Origin: Desulfobacca sp.
Lineage (GTDB): Bacteria > Desulfobacterota > Desulfobaccia > Desulfobaccales > Desulfobaccaceae
Length of the DNA stretch: 64,000 bases
Assembly: GCA_020725545.1 (NCBI GenBank)
Contig: DYEV01000034.1
Span: 1 to 64,000, forward strand
Direction: 5' to 3'
Positions 1-9,941 of the stretch are shown here, piece after piece; position 1 is the first letter of the stretch; each line of letters begins with the position of its first letter. Under the pieces are notes generated by a model that searched no databases, had not been told where the DNA came from, and saw only the letters and a list, made by a program, of their open reading frames with translations. Position numbers and translations under genes: made by a program.

Positions 1-139
1 GACAGGGTTTCATCTTCTCGGCCCGGTCCCAAATGGTTTCAATACCCTCAGCCTGGGCCTTTTCGATCATTTCTACGGTTACCGGATCCACCGAACACGC
101 TTTTGGATCCAGTTTCTTCTCCTTTTTCTCCTCGGCCAT
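1..139 (-). CDS. acsA: Anaerobic CO dehydrogenase catalytic subunit, N-terminal fragment (cut by window edge)
   Basis: Only the first 46 codons lie in the window. They begin MAEEKKEKKLDPKACSVDPV and end with DRAEKMKPC. A lysine/glutamate-rich start, then a segment leading to a D-R-(x)n-P-C stretch, matches the region just before the cluster-binding cysteines of Ni-Fe CO dehydrogenase (CooS/AcsA). The family interconverts CO and CO2 and supplies CO to acetyl-CoA synthase. The ATG at 139 has a GGAGGA ribosome site about 8 bases upstream. It follows acsD on the same strand after 165 bases, as expected for a CODH/ACS gene cluster. The assignment rests on a short fragment plus context; the catalytic part is outside the window. 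Confidence 0.72.
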   Translation of the reverse strand, partial: MAEEKKEKKLDPKACSVDPVTVEMIEKAQAEGIETIWDRAEKMKPC

Positions 140-272
140 GTAACATCCTCCAAACGTAATGGGTTTCCTTCATGGACCCTTTTGGCCTGAAAGTCGGCGG
201 TGATATTTCCCTCCTTGGAAACTCCTCCGGCTTAACTTTCGGGGCTAGAACCTCGTGTTTCTCCTCATGACA

Positions 273-296
273 AGAGGCCGTTGGCAAGCGGCCTCT
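273..296. other. Perfect 8-bp inverted repeat between acsD and acsA
   Basis: AGAGGCCG and CGGCCTCT are separated by 8 bases, a few bases after the acsD stop codon. No T-run follows on the minus strand, so it is more likely an mRNA-processing or stability hairpin than an intrinsic terminator. Confidence 0.4.
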
Positions 297-304
297 CTGA
301 GGAA

Positions 305-1246
305 CTAGGATAACTCGTCAATCAGGGTCTTAACCATTTTGACCGTTTCTGGATGCCGGAGAATAACCAGGTCAGAGCCGGCCAGCAACAGAGAGGCAGC
401 AGTTACCGCCTCCATCATGATGCTTCTTTTGGCCTGGTCGCCCAATTCCGGCGCCTCGTCGTTGGTCAGGCGGCATTCCTTTACCTTCCAGACTTCCTGA
501 CCGATATAATTAATAATGGGCAGCATCAGCTTGTCGTCATCCTGGGTCAAGGCGGCCATGCGGATACGCTCCATGACCGAGTAGCTGTATTCCATGCCGT
601 AGCCCAAACCGCCGGTGGTGGGGTCAATGAGGATGCGGTTGTCGGGTACGCCCAGGTTTCCAAGGAGAATATTCAATTGTTTGGCCAAGTTGACGTCGAT
701 GGGGCTATTGGCCGCCACACTGTGGCCATAGGCCAGCGCCTGGGCGCCGATTTTCTTGAAATTCTTGTCCTGCAGCGGTCCGAGGACGATCTTCTTGTCG
801 GCGCAGGCTTCAGCCACCGCGGCCAAGACATCCGCGTCTTTGTCCACTGCGGAAGTGCCGTAAACAATGAGGGGCACGTCGATGGCCTCGGCCACTTTTT
901 TGGCGATGGCGGCGGCGGCTTCGGCCGGAGCGTCGTTGCCATTGGGGTCGGTGCTCTTCAGGATGAGGGCAATGGCATCGGCGCCATACTCTTTGACGCA
1001 CTTCTGGGCCCAGGCTACCGGGTCAGTCAGGACATCTTTAAAGGGCTCCAGGGCAGGGGCCGGCCACTCTTCGCTGGGATCCATATCCCAGACTTCCATG
1101 GCGATGCGGGGTTTGTTGGGCATCGCCCCTTCGAAGGTGTAAAAGGGGTAGGCGGTCTCACCGCCAAGGGTGAGGGGATTTTTGGCGCCAATGGTTTCTT
1201 GTTTGATGGCACCGCCGTACTTAATGGTCGGAATTTCAAAACCCAA
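305..1246 (-). CDS. acsD: Acetyl-CoA synthase corrinoid iron-sulfur protein, small (delta/beta) subunit
   Basis: The 313-residue product is the small subunit of the corrinoid Fe-S protein (AcsD/CdhD), a TIM-barrel-type protein that, with the large subunit, carries the methyl group from methyl-tetrahydrofolate to acetyl-CoA synthase. Recognisable segments are PNKPRIAMEVWDMDP near residue 45, the barrel stretch with GADAIALILKSTDPNG (about 90-105) and ILIDPTTGGLGYGMEYSYSV (about 205-225). The start is TTG at 1246 with AGGAGG 8 bases upstream; the ATG just after that ribosome site is in another frame. It is followed by the CO dehydrogenase gene. Length is normal for the family. The cofactor is a corrinoid, which links it to the B12 operon in this window. 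Confidence 0.9.
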   Translation of the reverse strand: MGFEIPTIKYGGAIKQETIGAKNPLTLGGETAYPFYTFEGAMPNKPRIAMEVWDMDPSEEWPAPALEPFKDVLTDPVAWAQKCVKEYGADAIALILKSTDPNGNDAPAEAAAAIAKKVAEAIDVPLIVYGTSAVDKDADVLAAVAEACADKKIVLGPLQDKNFKKIGAQALAYGHSVAANSPIDVNLAKQLNILLGNLGVPDNRILIDPTTGGLGYGMEYSYSVMERIRMAALTQDDDKLMLPIINYIGQEVWKVKECRLTNDEAPELGDQAKRSIMMEAVTAASLLLAGSDLVILRHPETVKMVKTLIDELS

Positions 1247-1945
1247 GGCAACATCCTCCTTATTTCAAGGTCTTATCTAAAACCTGCAAACTTCCGCCAC
1301 GCTATTGTGAAATATTTTTCAAAAGAAAGATTACTCCGTCACCCCCCAGAGTGTCAAGCAAAAAAAGCGGTTAGCCCTCCCCTGAACAAGGATTTTTTCT
1401 GTCTCTGGCCTTTCAGCTAATATACAATAATTATTATTATAATTTACTTAATATTTATTTTTTGCGGGCGCGCAAAAATTTCCTTTTTATTAACATAGGT
1501 TCTTAGATTTTTTCCCTTGCCCTTCCATGCAGGTGGTTGCCAAACCGCCGTGCTTGTCATCCTGAACAAAGTGCCGGGTCTCTATACTAGCTGGAAAGAC
1601 AAGATGCTCCGCTGCGCTCAGAGTGACCTGGAATCGGCTTTCAAGGTTTGGCAACAGCTTCTCCCCGCCGCCCCGCCCAAAAACGGCCTTGCCCCCGGCA
1701 GGCTCTTTAGGGTATGATGGTGGTTAGAGCATTCCGGCCAGCGCCACCCCCCGAGGAACACCCGCAATCCGAAAAATATGGTGTCATATTGGCGCCTTGC
1801 CGCGGTGAGCCATAATAATCCGCTTCTGCCGCTCAGGTCAAGCTCGGACGGGCCCGGAGACCCGTCCCACGACAAGCCAGCTTTATGAAAGGGAACTTGT
1901 CCAGAAACCGGAGATCAGAAACGCCCAACCTTTCAGGGGAACCCT
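1247..1945. other. Intergenic region between divergent acsD and dnaE
   Basis: No convincing gene. The first 260 bases upstream of acsD are AT-rich and should contain its promoter. A perfect hairpin with 8-bp arms (TTTTTGCG, 1459-1466; CGCAAAAA, 1471-1478) is flanked by A/T tracts. The middle holds a small palindromic element described separately (1536-1655). The last 200 bases before dnaE show no further structure I can support. Confidence 0.6.
1536..1655. repeat. MITE-like palindromic element, family B, copy 1
   Basis: An 11-bp perfect terminal inverted repeat (GTTGCCAAACC / GGTTTGGCAAC) encloses the internal inverted motif GTCATCCTGAAC ... CGCTCAGAGTGAC. The internal motif recurs near 21.33, 29.30 and 52.10 kb. 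No coding capacity. Confidence 0.6.
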
Positions 1946-4900
1946 ATGCCGCCTGCCGACTTTGTCCATTTACATGTCCACACTGCTTACAGCCTGTTGG
2001 ATGGGGCCATCCGCCTGCCGGATCTCGTTGCCACGGCTGCCGCTCTGGAGATGCCGGCCGTGGCCATCACTGACCATGGCACCATGTTCGGGGTGATGGA
2101 TCTATATACCAAGGCCCGCAAGGCCGGGTTGAAGCCTTTGCTGGGCTGCGAGGTCTATGTGGCGCCGGGCAGCCGCTTGGACAAAAGTGCCAAGGCCAAG
2201 GGCGAGAATCACCATCTGGTCCTGCTGGCGGAAAATTATGCCGGTTATCGGAACCTGCTGCGCCTGGTATCCAAAGGCCATCTGGAAGGTTTTTATTATA
2301 AGCCCCGTATTGACAAGGAGCTCTTGGCCGACCACCGGGAGGGTCTCATTGCCTTGAGTGCCTGTTTACACGGGGCGGTGGCCAGCCATATCCTGGCAGA
2401 CGACGTCAAGGGTGCCGAGGCCGCGGCCCGGGAGTATGCGGAGCTGTTCCCCCAGAGTTTCTATCTGGAGGTTCAGGCCAACGATCTGGCGGAGCAGCAC
2501 AAGGTCAATGCCGCCCTGCTGGAGTTGGGGCCGAAATGGGGCCTGCCCCTGGTGGCCACCAACGACTGTCATTACCTGCGGCCCGAGGATGCTCGGGCCC
2601 ACGACGTGCTCCTCTGCATTCAGACGGGCAAGACCATCCATGCGGCCAAACGCCTGCGCTTCCAGACCGATCAGCTCTATTTCAAAAGCCCGGCGGAGAT
2701 GGCCGCGGCCTTTCCTGGGCGACCTGACCTCCTGGCCCGGAGCCTGGAGATCGCAGCGCGCTGTCAGGTGGAACTGCCTCTGGGGGAATTCCATTTTCCG
2801 GTCTTCCCTTTAAAAGCAGGGCAGACCATGGAAGAGGAACTCCGCCGCCAGGCCCGGAAAGGTTTAGAACGCCGGCTGGAGCAGATGGTGCAGAGCCGGC
2901 CTCAGGCCGTGGAGCGGCTGGAGGCCTACCGGCAGCGTCTGGCGGAAGAATTGGACCTCCTCTGCCAGATGGGCTTTGCCGGCTATTTCCTGGTGGTGGC
3001 CGACTTTATTCATTACGCCAGGAAGCATGGCATTCCGGTGGGGCCCGGCCGGGGTTCGGCGGCCGGTAGTCTGGTGGCCTATGCCCTGGAGATCACCGAT
3101 CTGGACCCCATTCGTTATAATCTCCTCTTCGAGCGCTTCCTCAACCCAGAACGCAAGAGCATGCCGGATATCGACGTGGACTTCTGTTTTGAGCGGCGCG
3201 GGGAGATGCTGGATTATGTGGCCAGGAAATACGGCAAGGACCACGTCGCTCAGATTACTACCTTTGGCAGCCTCAAGACCCGGCAGGTCATCCGGGATGT
3301 GGGCCGGGCTTTGGACCTGCCCTACCCGGAGGTGGACAAGATCGCCAAACTGGTGCCCGATGTCCTGAAAATCGACCTGACCACCGCCCTGGAAAAAGAG
3401 CCCCGGCTCCGGGAGTGGCGGGATAAAGACGAGACGGTGCGGGATGTCCTGAACATTGCCGCGGCCTTGGAGGGCCTGCCCCGGCATGCCTCCACCCACG
3501 CGGCCGGCGTAGTCATCGCCGATCGGCCTCTCTGGGACTATTTACCTTTATACAAAGGCAACAAAGATGAAGTGGTGACCCAGTTTGATATGAAGGGTGT
3601 GGAGCAGGTGGGGTTGGTGAAATTCGACTTCCTGGGCCTGCGCACCCTGACGGTTCTGGAAAATGCCGCGCAGCTCATCCGCCAGACGAAAGACGAGAAG
3701 TTTGACTATCGGCAATTACCCTTGGACGATCAGCCGACCTTTGATCTGCTCTGCACCGGCAATACGGCCGGAGTCTTCCAGTTGGAGAGCAGCGGCATGC
3801 GGGAAAAACTGGTGCAGCTCCGACCCAACTGTTTTGAAGACCTCATCGCTCTGGTGGCCCTCTACCGCCCCGGCCCGCTGGAGAGCGGCATGGTGGACGA
3901 TTTCATCAAGCGCAAACACGGGGAGTTGCGGGTAACCTATGATCTGCCGGAGCTGGAGCCCATCCTCAAGGAGACCTACGGCATTATCCTTTACCAGGAA
4001 CAGGTCATGCAGATCGCCGGCGTTATCTCCGGCTATTCCATGGGGGAAGCGGACATCCTGCGCCGGGCCATGGGGAAGAAGGAACCGGCGGTGATGGCGG
4101 CCCAGAAGGAGCGCTTCGTCACCGGCGCCGTGCAGCGGGGCACGCCGGCGGCTAAGGCCGAGGTCCTCTTTCATCTCATTGAGAAGTTTGCCGGCTACGG
4201 TTTTAATAAATCCCACAGCGCCGCCTATGCCTATATCACTTATCAGACCGCCTATGTGAAGGCCCACTACCCGCTGGAGTTTCTGGCGGCCCTGTTTACC
4301 AGTGAAATCAACAACCCTACCACCCTGAGCAAACATATCCAGGAGGCCCGGGAAGACGGCGTAGCCCTGCTGCCCCCCAGCATCAATGCCAGTGAACGGG
4401 TCTTTACGGTGGAAGGCAATCAGCTCCGCTTTGGCCTGGCCGGGGTGAAAAATGTGGGGGAGACGGCCATCCGGGCCATCATCGATGCCCGGAAAAAAGG
4501 GCCGTTCACGTCCTTCAGTGATTTTTTGGAAAGACTGCACCAGACCCGGGTAAATAAAAAGGTTATCGAGGCCCTGATTCAGGCCGGGGCCTTTGACAGC
4601 CTGGGGATTGCCCGGGCCCGGCTCTGGCAGGGTTTGGAAATGGCCTTGGAGCGGACCCAGACCAGGATCAAACAACGACAGGCCAAACAGATGGATATCT
4701 TCGGCGGCCTGGGGCTGGCCAACGACCAGGACGGCGATGACTGGCTGCCGCAGGTGCCGGATTGGGACGAACAGGAGAAATTGGCCCGGGAAAAAGAGGC
4801 ACTGGGCATCTATCTCTCCGGCCATCCTTTGGAAAAATTCCGGCAGCACCTTCAAATCCTCACCGATCATGCCATTCCGGATCTGGAGGAGTATACGGAC

Positions 4901-5398
4901 AATGGACCGGTGACCATCGCCGGCCTGGTCCTGGCGGTGAAGGAGACCATGACCAAGAAAGGCGAGCGCATGGCCTTCGTCACCCTGGAAGACCAGTTGG
5001 GTTCCATCGAAGTCGTGGTTTTTAACGAAACCTATCAACGGGGCGGCGGGTTGTTGGCCCCCGGTCAGCCTATCCTAGTCCGGGGTTCGGTCTCCCAGGA
5101 GGAAAAGGGCACCAAACTCATTGCCCAGGATATCCGGTCTCTGGTCAGTGAGAGCGAAAAGCTTCCCACCGAGGTGCACCTGCACCTGCACCTGGAAGGC
5201 CTGGCCGAGGCAGGGCTGCGGCGCCTCCGGGAGGTCCTGGAGCGGCACCGGGGTCCCGTCCCGGCCTTTCTGCATTTTTTGGCACCGCCGGATCAGGAGG
5301 AAATCCTGGCCCTGCCCCGGGAGTTGCATCTGAGGCCCTCGGCCAGTCTAACCGAGGAAGTGAACCGCCTTTTCCCTTACCCGGCCCTGGAAAGTTAG
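1946..5398 (+). CDS. dnaE: DNA polymerase III alpha subunit
   Basis: The 1150-residue protein is the replicative polymerase DnaE (E. coli type, C-family). An N-terminal PHP domain starts with FVHLHVHTAYSLLDGA (about residues 6-21). The palm contains the catalytic aspartates in MPDIDVDF (about residue 405), preceded by GPGRGSAAGSLVAYAL. Further on are GYGFNKSHSAAYA (thumb/fingers) and an OB-fold domain (VTIAGLVLAVKETMTKKGER, about 990-1010). Length is typical (1100-1200). The ATG lies 7 bases after AGGGGA. It stands alone between two long non-coding stretches. All main motifs are present, so it is probably the main replicative polymerase. Confidence 0.97.
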   Translation: MPPADFVHLHVHTAYSLLDGAIRLPDLVATAAALEMPAVAITDHGTMFGVMDLYTKARKAGLKPLLGCEVYVAPGSRLDKSAKAKGENHHLVLLAENYAGYRNLLRLVSKGHLEGFYYKPRIDKELLADHREGLIALSACLHGAVASHILADDVKGAEAAAREYAELFPQSFYLEVQANDLAEQHKVNAALLELGPKWGLPLVATNDCHYLRPEDARAHDVLLCIQTGKTIHAAKRLRFQTDQLYFKSPAEMAAAFPGRPDLLARSLEIAARCQVELPLGEFHFPVFPLKAGQTMEEELRRQARKGLERRLEQMVQSRPQAVERLEAYRQRLAEELDLLCQMGFAGYFLVVADFIHYARKHGIPVGPGRGSAAGSLVAYALEITDLDPIRYNLLFERFLNPERKSMPDIDVDFCFERRGEMLDYVARKYGKDHVAQITTFGSLKTRQVIRDVGRALDLPYPEVDKIAKLVPDVLKIDLTTALEKEPRLREWRDKDETVRDVLNIAAALEGLPRHASTHAAGVVIADRPLWDYLPLYKGNKDEVVTQFDMKGVEQVGLVKFDFLGLRTLTVLENAAQLIRQTKDEKFDYRQLPLDDQPTFDLLCTGNTAGVFQLESSGMREKLVQLRPNCFEDLIALVALYRPGPLESGMVDDFIKRKHGELRVTYDLPELEPILKETYGIILYQEQVMQIAGVISGYSMGEADILRRAMGKKEPAVMAAQKERFVTGAVQRGTPAAKAEVLFHLIEKFAGYGFNKSHSAAYAYITYQTAYVKAHYPLEFLAALFTSEINNPTTLSKHIQEAREDGVALLPPSINASERVFTVEGNQLRFGLAGVKNVGETAIRAIIDARKKGPFTSFSDFLERLHQTRVNKKVIEALIQAGAFDSLGIARARLWQGLEMALERTQTRIKQRQAKQMDIFGGLGLANDQDGDDWLPQVPDWDEQEKLAREKEALGIYLSGHPLEKFRQHLQILTDHAIPDLEEYTDNGPVTIAGLVLAVKETMTKKGERMAFVTLEDQLGSIEVVVFNETYQRGGGLLAPGQPILVRGSVSQEEKGTKLIAQDIRSLVSESEKLPTEVHLHLHLEGLAEAGLRRLREVLERHRGPVPAFLHFLAPPDQEEILALPRELHLRPSASLTEEVNRLFPYPALES

Positions 5399-5884
5399 GT
5401 CTCAGGATTGGCAGGAGCTTGCCCAGGGGCTTTTGAGGAAGGTGACAGGGAGGCCGTGGACCCCTGCCCTCTCCCCCGCTCCCTCGGCTGAGAATTTTTG
5501 TCCTTACCCATAAACTTAGCAGCCACAGAGATAATATCCATCTCTGTGCCTCTCGGATGCCGACCTGGAGTTCGGCGCTGCCAGGTGTTTGCTTTTTCCT
5601 GTGGGGCAAGTGTCACAGAATTTTTTCTCTTATCAACAAGTTGTGCGATTGCCTTTGCTTCTCTCTCACTGGCAGGTAGTGCCAAGGCTGAGAATGGGCT
5701 TGGCCAAGGGCAAGAGATCATCTAATATTTTCCAACAGATGGAAGGGTGGTTCGGAGTTTTGCCACAGCCCTTTAGAGCTGGGCCCCCCTGAAATGAGCG
5801 GCCCTCTCCGGTGTTTTCCCTTGACGCTCGAGCGCCTATATGCTAATTTTTGGGATACTGTTGAAGAAAGAGGCTGCTTAACCT
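5399..5884. other. Non-coding region with hairpins between dnaE and paaK
   Basis: No supported gene. A perfect 9-bp inverted repeat (CACAGAGAT 5524-5532, ATCTCTGTG 5540-5548) is followed by a second hairpin built on GCCGACCTGGAGTTCGGC (about 5558-5575), similar in style to GCAGCCTGGAGGCTGC near 48.15 kb. These look like dispersed extragenic palindromes. The last 80 bases should contain the paaK promoter and ribosome site. Confidence 0.5.
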
Positions 5885-7186
5885 ATGATTTTCAATGAAG
5901 AATTTGAAACACTCCCCCGTGAGGCCCTGGAGGCCATCCAATTGCGGCGCCTCAAGGCCTTGTGTGAACGGCTCTATGCCCTGGTCCCTTTTTATCGGCG
6001 GAAATTTGACGAAGCCGGCTTGAAGCCTGGTGATATCCGGAGTCTCAAAGATCTCCCCCGCCTGCCTTTTACCACCAAGCAGGATCTGCGGGACAATTAT
6101 CCTTTCGGTCTTTTTGCCGTGCCCATGGAACAGGTAGTGCGGATCCACGCCTCTTCAGGTACGACCGGCAAACCCACGGTGGTGGGCTATACTCAACGGG
6201 ATATCAAGACCTGGTCGGAGCTCATAGCTCGAACGTTGGCGGCGGCCGGCGTGCAACGGGGGGATATTGTCCACAATGCCTATGGCTACGGCCTGTTTAC
6301 CGGCGGTTTAGGCTTCCATTACGGCATTGAATATCTGGGGGCCTCGGTCATCCCGGTCTCCGGCGGCAATACCAGACGGCAGATCATGTTGCTGCAGGAT
6401 TTCGGGCCCACGGTCATCACCTGTACGCCCTCCTTCTCCCTGCATCTTTATGATGTGGCCAAGGATATGGGGGTAGACTTTGCCAAGCTGCGGCTGCGGG
6501 TGGGCATCTGTGGCGCCGAACCCTGGTCCGAGGCCATGCGCCAGGAGATTGAAAGAAAGCTCGGCATCGATGCCCTGGATATCTATGGCCTGTCCGAGGT
6601 CATGGGGCCGGGCGTCAGCGTCGAATGTCTGGAGGCCAAAAACGGTCTGCACATGTTCGAAGACCACTTCCTGCCGGAGATCATCGACCCCGACACCCTG
6701 GAGCCGTTGCCGCCGGGTCAGCTCGGCGAGCTGGTCATCACCACCCTTACCAAAGAAGCCTTCCCGGTGCTGCGCTACCGCACCCGGGATATTTCCATGT
6801 TAAATCCGGAACCGTGCAAATGCGGCCGCACCTTGGTGCGCATGGGCCGCATCCAGGGCCGCAGCGATGACATGCTCATCATTCGCGGGGTCAACGTCTT
6901 CCCATCCCAGATCGAGGCGGTCCTCATGGAAGTGCAGGGGGTGGAACCCCACTACCAGATCGTCGTTGACCGGGTGGGACAGATGGACACCCTGGAAGTG
7001 CGGGTGGAAGTGGATGAAGCCGCCTTTTCCGATGAGGTGCGCCAGCTCCAGCACCTGGAAAAGAAGATCGAACATAATATTAAGGATTATTTGGGGGTCT
7101 CCGCCAAGGTGCGGTTAGTGGAACCACGCTCCATCCCCCGCAGCGAAGGCAAGGCGCAGCGGGTGATTGATAACCGGAAAAAATAA
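5885..7186 (+). CDS. paaK: Phenylacetate--CoA ligase family protein
   Basis: This 433-residue AMP-forming acyl/aryl-CoA ligase belongs to the PaaK family, which activates an aromatic acid such as phenylacetate to its CoA thioester using ATP. The ATP-binding motif is [15 protein letters not shown] (about 89-103), followed by [10 protein letters not shown] (about 237), YRTRD and [20 protein letters not shown] (about 328-347). The C-terminal catalytic lysine region is present as [11 protein letters not shown]. It heads a plus-strand operon with an ACT protein and livKHMG. That arrangement is common in anaerobes and suggests the transporter imports the acid that the ligase activates. The real substrate cannot be read from sequence. 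A paralogue without these lysines lies at 19111-20370. Confidence 0.92.
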   Translation: MIFNEEFETLPREALEAIQLRRLKALCERLYALVPFYRRKFDEAGLKPGDIRSLKDLPRLPFTTKQDLRDNYPFGLFAVPMEQVVRIHASSGTTGKPTVVGYTQRDIKTWSELIARTLAAAGVQRGDIVHNAYGYGLFTGGLGFHYGIEYLGASVIPVSGGNTRRQIMLLQDFGPTVITCTPSFSLHLYDVAKDMGVDFAKLRLRVGICGAEPWSEAMRQEIERKLGIDALDIYGLSEVMGPGVSVECLEAKNGLHMFEDHFLPEIIDPDTLEPLPPGQLGELVITTLTKEAFPVLRYRTRDISMLNPEPCKCGRTLVRMGRIQGRSDDMLIIRGVNVFPSQIEAVLMEVQGVEPHYQIVVDRVGQMDTLEVRVEVDEAAFSDEVRQLQHLEKKIEHNIKDYLGVSAKVRLVEPRSIPRSEGKAQRVIDNRKK

Positions 7187-7247
7187 GCCGGTGCGGCTCC
7201 GGCCCCTCCAGGCCGGCGGCGGGATCCGGCATGATTGGGAAGAAATT

Positions 7248-7679
7248 ATGAAAGTTGAACAGATATCTGTCTTTCTGGAAAACAAAGCTGGCCGTTTGGC
7301 CGAGGTCACCAAGGTCCTGGGGGAGGCCAAAATTAATATCCGGGCCCTGTCCTTGGCCGACACCACCGATTTCGGTATCCTCCGGCTCATTGTCGATCAG
7401 TATGACAAGGCCCGGGAGGTCTTGAAGCAGCACGGCTTTACGGTGGGCAAAACCGAGGTCGTGGCCATCGAAGTCCCCGATCGGCCCGGCGGTCTGGCCT
7501 GGGTCCTGCAGATCCTCTCCGAATCTGACATCAATGTGGAATATATGTACGCCTTTGTGCAACACAGCGGTAAGAATGCGGTGATCATCTTCCGCTTTGA
7601 CAACCTGGAAAAGGCCATCGAGCTCCTGCAAAAGCAGGGCGTCCGCATCTACACCGGCGAAGAGGTCTATCGGCTGTAA
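7248..7679 (+). CDS. Tandem ACT-domain amino-acid-binding protein
   Basis: The protein (143 residues from ATG 7248) consists of two ACT domains in tandem: [20 protein letters not shown] opens the first and [20 protein letters not shown] (about 72-91) opens the second. Free-standing double-ACT proteins sense small ligands, usually amino acids. This type is often found between paaK and liv genes, where a role in controlling the ligase or transporter is supposed but not proven. The frame is open further upstream, but the ATG at 7248 sits right after GGGAAG and where the family normally starts. It lies 61 bases behind paaK and 66 before livK, in the same operon. Confidence 0.88.
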   Translation: MKVEQISVFLENKAGRLAEVTKVLGEAKINIRALSLADTTDFGILRLIVDQYDKAREVLKQHGFTVGKTEVVAIEVPDRPGGLAWVLQILSESDINVEYMYAFVQHSGKNAVIIFRFDNLEKAIELLQKQGVRIYTGEEVYRL

Positions 7680-7745
7680 AGTGTAAGGCAAAAGATTAAG
7701 GTATTTTCCTTATTCCCTGTTCCCTACTATTGAAGGAGGAAGGTT

Positions 7746-8921
7746 ATGCATCTGCTGAAATCCCCGGGTTCTTGGAGCCGTGCCCTCGGTTGGTTGGCGG
7801 CGGTCGTCCTGTTGACCGGCGCCATGTTAACCAGCCCTGCTCAGGCCGAAGACATCGTCATCGGCGGGCTGTTTTCCATCACCGGCCCCCAATCGTATTT
7901 AGGGGAACCGGAACGCAATACCTTGGAAATGGTGGTGGCCGAGATCAACGCCAAGGGGGGCATTAATGGCAAGAATGTCAAGGCCGTCATCTACGATGAT
8001 GAAGGAGATGCCAATAAAGCCCGACTCAATGCCAGTAAACTCATTGATAAAGATAAGGTCATTGCCATCATCGGCCCCAGCCTGACGCCCACCTCCATGG
8101 CTATCATCGACATTACCCAGCCGGCCAAAGTGCCCCTGATCTCTTGCGCCGCCGGGGTGAACATTACGTCGCCGGTACAGGAGCGGCCCTTTGTCTTTAA
8201 AACGGCCCAGACTGATCAGATGGCCGTGGCCCGGATTTATCAATATTTGCAGAAACAGAAAATTAATAAGATAGCCATCATTACCGTTTCCAGCAGTTTT
8301 GGGGTTTCGGGGAAAGATCAACTGATCGCCCAGGCCCCGCCAGCCGGTTTGGAAATCGTGGCCCAGGAAGTCTTTGGGGAAAAAGACACTGATATGACAC
8401 CCCAGTTGACCAATATTCGGACGACCCCAGCCCAGGCGGTGATCTGTTGGGGTACCGGTCCAGCTCCGGCTATCGTGGCCAAAAACATGAAACAATTGGG
8501 GCTGACCATTCCGTTGATCCAGAGCCATGGCGCGGCCTCGAAGAAATTCATTGAATATGCCGGGGAGGCGGCCGAAGGCATCATCCTGCCGGCCGGCAAA
8601 ATAGCTGTGTATAAGGATCTTCCTGACAGCGATCCTCAAAAGGCCGTTATCAAGAATTACGTGGAAAAATACGAAGCCCAGTTCAAGACCCCGGTCTCCG
8701 GCTTCGGTGGCTATGCCTATGACGCCTTTAACCTCTTGGCCCAGGCCGTCAGCAAGGCTGGCACCGACGGCACCAAGATTGCCCAGGAATTGCAGAATAT
8801 CAAGAATTTCCCAGGAGTCAGCGGCATCTTCAATATGAGCCCCGAAGACCACAACGGCTTGGGACCCGATGCCTTTGTTATGGTGAAAATCGACAAAGGT
8901 GAGTGGAAATTGGTGGAATAA
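7746..8921 (+). CDS. livK: Branched-chain amino acid-type ABC transporter, periplasmic substrate-binding protein
   Basis: This is a 391-residue type I periplasmic binding protein (Leu/Ile/Val-binding family). A signal peptide of about 35 residues ends at SPAQA-EDIVIGG. The mature protein begins with IVIGGLFSITGPQSYLGEP and contains the typical INAKGGINGKNVKAVIYDDE (about 69-88). It should capture a substrate in the periplasm for LivH/LivM. Placed next to an aryl-CoA ligase, the ligand could be an aromatic acid instead of an amino acid; this is inference. The start has AAGGAGG upstream. A second family member lies at 17909-19048. Confidence 0.93.
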   Translation: MHLLKSPGSWSRALGWLAAVVLLTGAMLTSPAQAEDIVIGGLFSITGPQSYLGEPERNTLEMVVAEINAKGGINGKNVKAVIYDDEGDANKARLNASKLIDKDKVIAIIGPSLTPTSMAIIDITQPAKVPLISCAAGVNITSPVQERPFVFKTAQTDQMAVARIYQYLQKQKINKIAIITVSSSFGVSGKDQLIAQAPPAGLEIVAQEVFGEKDTDMTPQLTNIRTTPAQAVICWGTGPAPAIVAKNMKQLGLTIPLIQSHGAASKKFIEYAGEAAEGIILPAGKIAVYKDLPDSDPQKAVIKNYVEKYEAQFKTPVSGFGGYAYDAFNLLAQAVSKAGTDGTKIAQELQNIKNFPGVSGIFNMSPEDHNGLGPDAFVMVKIDKGEWKLVE

Positions 8922-9059
8922 CACTCCAGCAATTCCTTCCCGGTTACATCGTCCCCAATTGAGCGGGGTGGGTCGGTGGCGCCGCCCTGCCCCGCTTTTT
9001 TCTGGACAGAACAACAGTGTGCCGGCGGGCCGGGCTCGCCGCTGATTTCTGGCATTCCC

Positions 9060-9941
9060 TTGGAAAAACTGGCCGAACTTTTACAATATCTCTTTTCCGG
9101 TCTCACCAATGGGGCCATTTACGCCCTCATTGGCATCGGTTTCAGCATTATTTTCAACGCCACGGCGATTATCAACTTTGCCCAGGGCGAGTTTGTCATG
9201 CTGGGAGCCCTGGTGGCAATCGCCCTGCATTCCCTGGGTCTCTCTCTACCCTTGGCCTTTGGGTTGGCCGTCAGCGCCGTCACCCTCATAGGTCTGGTTT
9301 TCGAGCGGCTAGCCATCCGCTCGGCCCGGGAAGCCACTGCCATTAGTCTCATTATCATCACGGTGGGCGGCGGCGTCTTGATCAAAGGATTGGCCATGCT
9401 TATCTGGGGGAAGGACGCCTACACCCTACCCCCTTTCAGCGGTCAGGAACCCCTGGTGTTCGCAGGGGCCACCATTCTGCCCCAGAGTCTCTGGATCATG
9501 GCCCTGACCATCCTGCTGGTGGTGGGCTTGGAGGCCTTCCTCCACTTTACCATCCTGGGCAAGGCCATGCGAGCTGCCTCATTCAACCCGGTGGCGGCCC
9601 GCCTGGTGGGCATCCGGGTGAGTCAGATGGTGCAGTTCTCTTTCGCCCTGAGCGCCGCTTTGGGCGCGGCCGCCGGCGTCTTGATTGCCCCCATCACCTT
9701 GGGGGTCTACGACATGGGCACCATGTTGGGCCTGAAGGGTTTCTGTGCCGCGGTCATTGGCGGCTTGGGCAGCATCTTCGGCGTGGTCCTGGGTGGTCTG
9801 CTTTTGGGCGTGGCCGAAGCCCTGGCCAGCGGCTTGATTTCGTCGGGCTACCGGGACGCGGTGGCCTTTCTCATCCTCCTGTTGGTCCTCTTTTTCCGGC
9901 CCCAAGGCCTCATCGGCCGCCGTCCCTCGAGATCGTCTTGA
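9060..9941 (+). CDS. livH: Branched-chain-type ABC transporter permease LivH
   Basis: The hydrophobic permease has about eight membrane spans. The family start LEKLAELLQYLFSGLTNGAI is followed by YALIGIGFSIIFNATAIINF, and FNPVAARLVGIRVSQMVQFS (about 180-200) contains the conserved cytoplasmic loop that contacts the ATPase. I chose the TTG at 9060 because family members begin here. The frame is open back to a GTG at 8976, but those 28 residues look like noise. There is no strong ribosome site, so the start is uncertain. Its TGA overlaps the livM ATG (TGATG), showing translational coupling. Confidence 0.9.
   Translation: MEKLAELLQYLFSGLTNGAIYALIGIGFSIIFNATAIINFAQGEFVMLGALVAIALHSLGLSLPLAFGLAVSAVTLIGLVFERLAIRSAREATAISLIIITVGGGVLIKGLAMLIWGKDAYTLPPFSGQEPLVFAGATILPQSLWIMALTILLVVGLEAFLHFTILGKAMRAASFNPVAARLVGIRVSQMVQFSFALSAALGAAAGVLIAPITLGVYDMGTMLGLKGFCAAVIGGLGSIFGVVLGGLLLGVAEALASGLISSGYRDAVAFLILLLVLFFRPQGLIGRRPSRSS

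Noticed and set aside
1244-1254. ATG just downstream of the acsD ribosome site as acsD start
   Set aside because: It is out of frame with the AcsD protein; the in-frame TTG at 1246 fits the family start and spacing.
353-1420. Long plus-strand frame opposite acsD
   Set aside because: It is the mirror of a GC-rich real gene; the acsD frame carries all family motifs and a proper ribosome site.
3716-5038. 440-codon minus-strand frame inside dnaE
   Set aside because: Shadow of dnaE; no recognisable domain, and dnaE motifs run through the whole region.
5498-5725. 75-codon frame with a hydrophobic end between dnaE and paaK
   Set aside because: Runs through a perfect hairpin and has no ribosome site; likely chance.
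7899-9014. 371-codon minus-strand frame opposite livK
   Set aside because: Shadow of the binding-protein gene; the livK signal peptide and motifs are clear.
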